Below, piece by piece: positions 15,037 through 15,122 of a DNA stretch of 15,122 nucleotides (the first letter of the stretch is position 1; every line of letters starts with the position of its first letter). This stretch comes from Rhizobiaceae bacterium. Lineage in GTDB: Bacteria; Pseudomonadota; Alphaproteobacteria; Rhizobiales; Rhizobiaceae. Both the position numbers and the translations under genes were made by a program. The notes under the pieces were generated by a model. That model was given only the letters and a program-made list of their open reading frames with translations, was not told where the DNA came from and did no database searches. Location: assembly GCA_004299545.1 (NCBI GenBank), contig SCRB01000293.1:1-15122 (forward strand), in the 5' to 3' direction.

Positions 15037-15122
15037 TTATCTTCGATTGCGACGGCGTCCTGGTCGACAGCGAGATCCTGTCGAACACGATCGACGCGGA
15101 ACTGATGACTGCGGCCGGCTGC
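15033..15122 (+). CDS. HAD-superfamily phosphatase/phosphoglucomutase-like protein, N-terminus only (runs off the window)
   Basis: The first 30 codons of a gene cut by the window end. The start codon overlaps the aldehyde dehydrogenase stop (ATGA, 15033-15036), so it belongs to the same operon. The visible peptide MIIFDCDGVLVDSE is HAD motif I, with the nucleophile D5 and acid/base D7, in the DxDGVLVDSE form typical of the beta-phosphoglucomutase/phosphoglycolate-phosphatase branch. It could dephosphorylate a sugar or polyol phosphate, relieving toxic phosphorylated intermediates or producing a free sugar for a following step. The rest of the protein is not visible, so the reaction is undecided. 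Confidence 0.85.
   Translation, partial: MIIFDCDGVLVDSEILSNTIDAELMTAAGC

Overview
The window is GC-rich, densely packed, plus-strand bacterial DNA. It reads as an accessory carbohydrate or sugar-alcohol (polyol) catabolism locus. The codon bias towards G/C in third positions, the tight gene packing and the family mix (RbsB/RbsA/RbsC-type importer, FGGY kinases, a SorC regulator, a galactitol-dehydrogenase-like SDR, a two-domain aldehyde dehydrogenase) suggest an alphaproteobacterium, probably of the Rhizobiales (Rhizobium, Sinorhizobium or Agrobacterium relatives). That placement is inference; there is no rRNA or other marker gene here.

Two gene blocks lie in the same direction. Block A (94-7870) encodes a periplasmic sugar-binding protein, a double-domain ABC ATPase, an RbsC-type permease, a xylulokinase-like FGGY kinase, a galactitol/sorbitol-dehydrogenase-like SDR, a GldA-type glycerol dehydrogenase homologue and a second SDR. 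A strong 14-bp hairpin separates the binding-protein gene from the ATPase gene. Block B (8101 to the window end) encodes a GatD-like zinc dehydrogenase, a second and different FGGY kinase, a SorC-family regulator, a DeoC-type aldolase of the long (human DERA-like) form, a two-domain ALDH16-type aldehyde dehydrogenase, and the first 30 codons of a HAD phosphatase. Most junctions in block B are ATGA overlaps or gaps of about 10-25 nt, so it looks like one translationally coupled operon.

The 230-nt gap between the blocks (7871-8100) is the main regulatory region. It holds a perfect 12-bp hairpin that may insulate block A from block B. It also holds a candidate sigma-70 promoter and two identical 12-bp palindromes (TCACATATGTGA), centres 19 bp apart, one overlapping the -10 and one just downstream. 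These are the obvious candidate operators for the SorC regulator encoded inside block B.

Working model (inference): the importer brings in a polyol or sugar, dehydrogenases oxidise it, and an FGGY kinase phosphorylates it. A phosphorylated intermediate is cleaved by the DeoC-type aldolase and the aldehyde fragment is oxidised by the ALDH16 protein. The regulator senses a phosphorylated intermediate. The toolkit is unusual: four oxidoreductases, two different FGGY kinases and an aldolase that normally needs a 2-deoxy-aldose phosphate, with no isomerase or epimerase in view. The substrate cannot be named from sequence alone. The system may be an undescribed polyol or deoxy-sugar route, or two routes that share a transporter.
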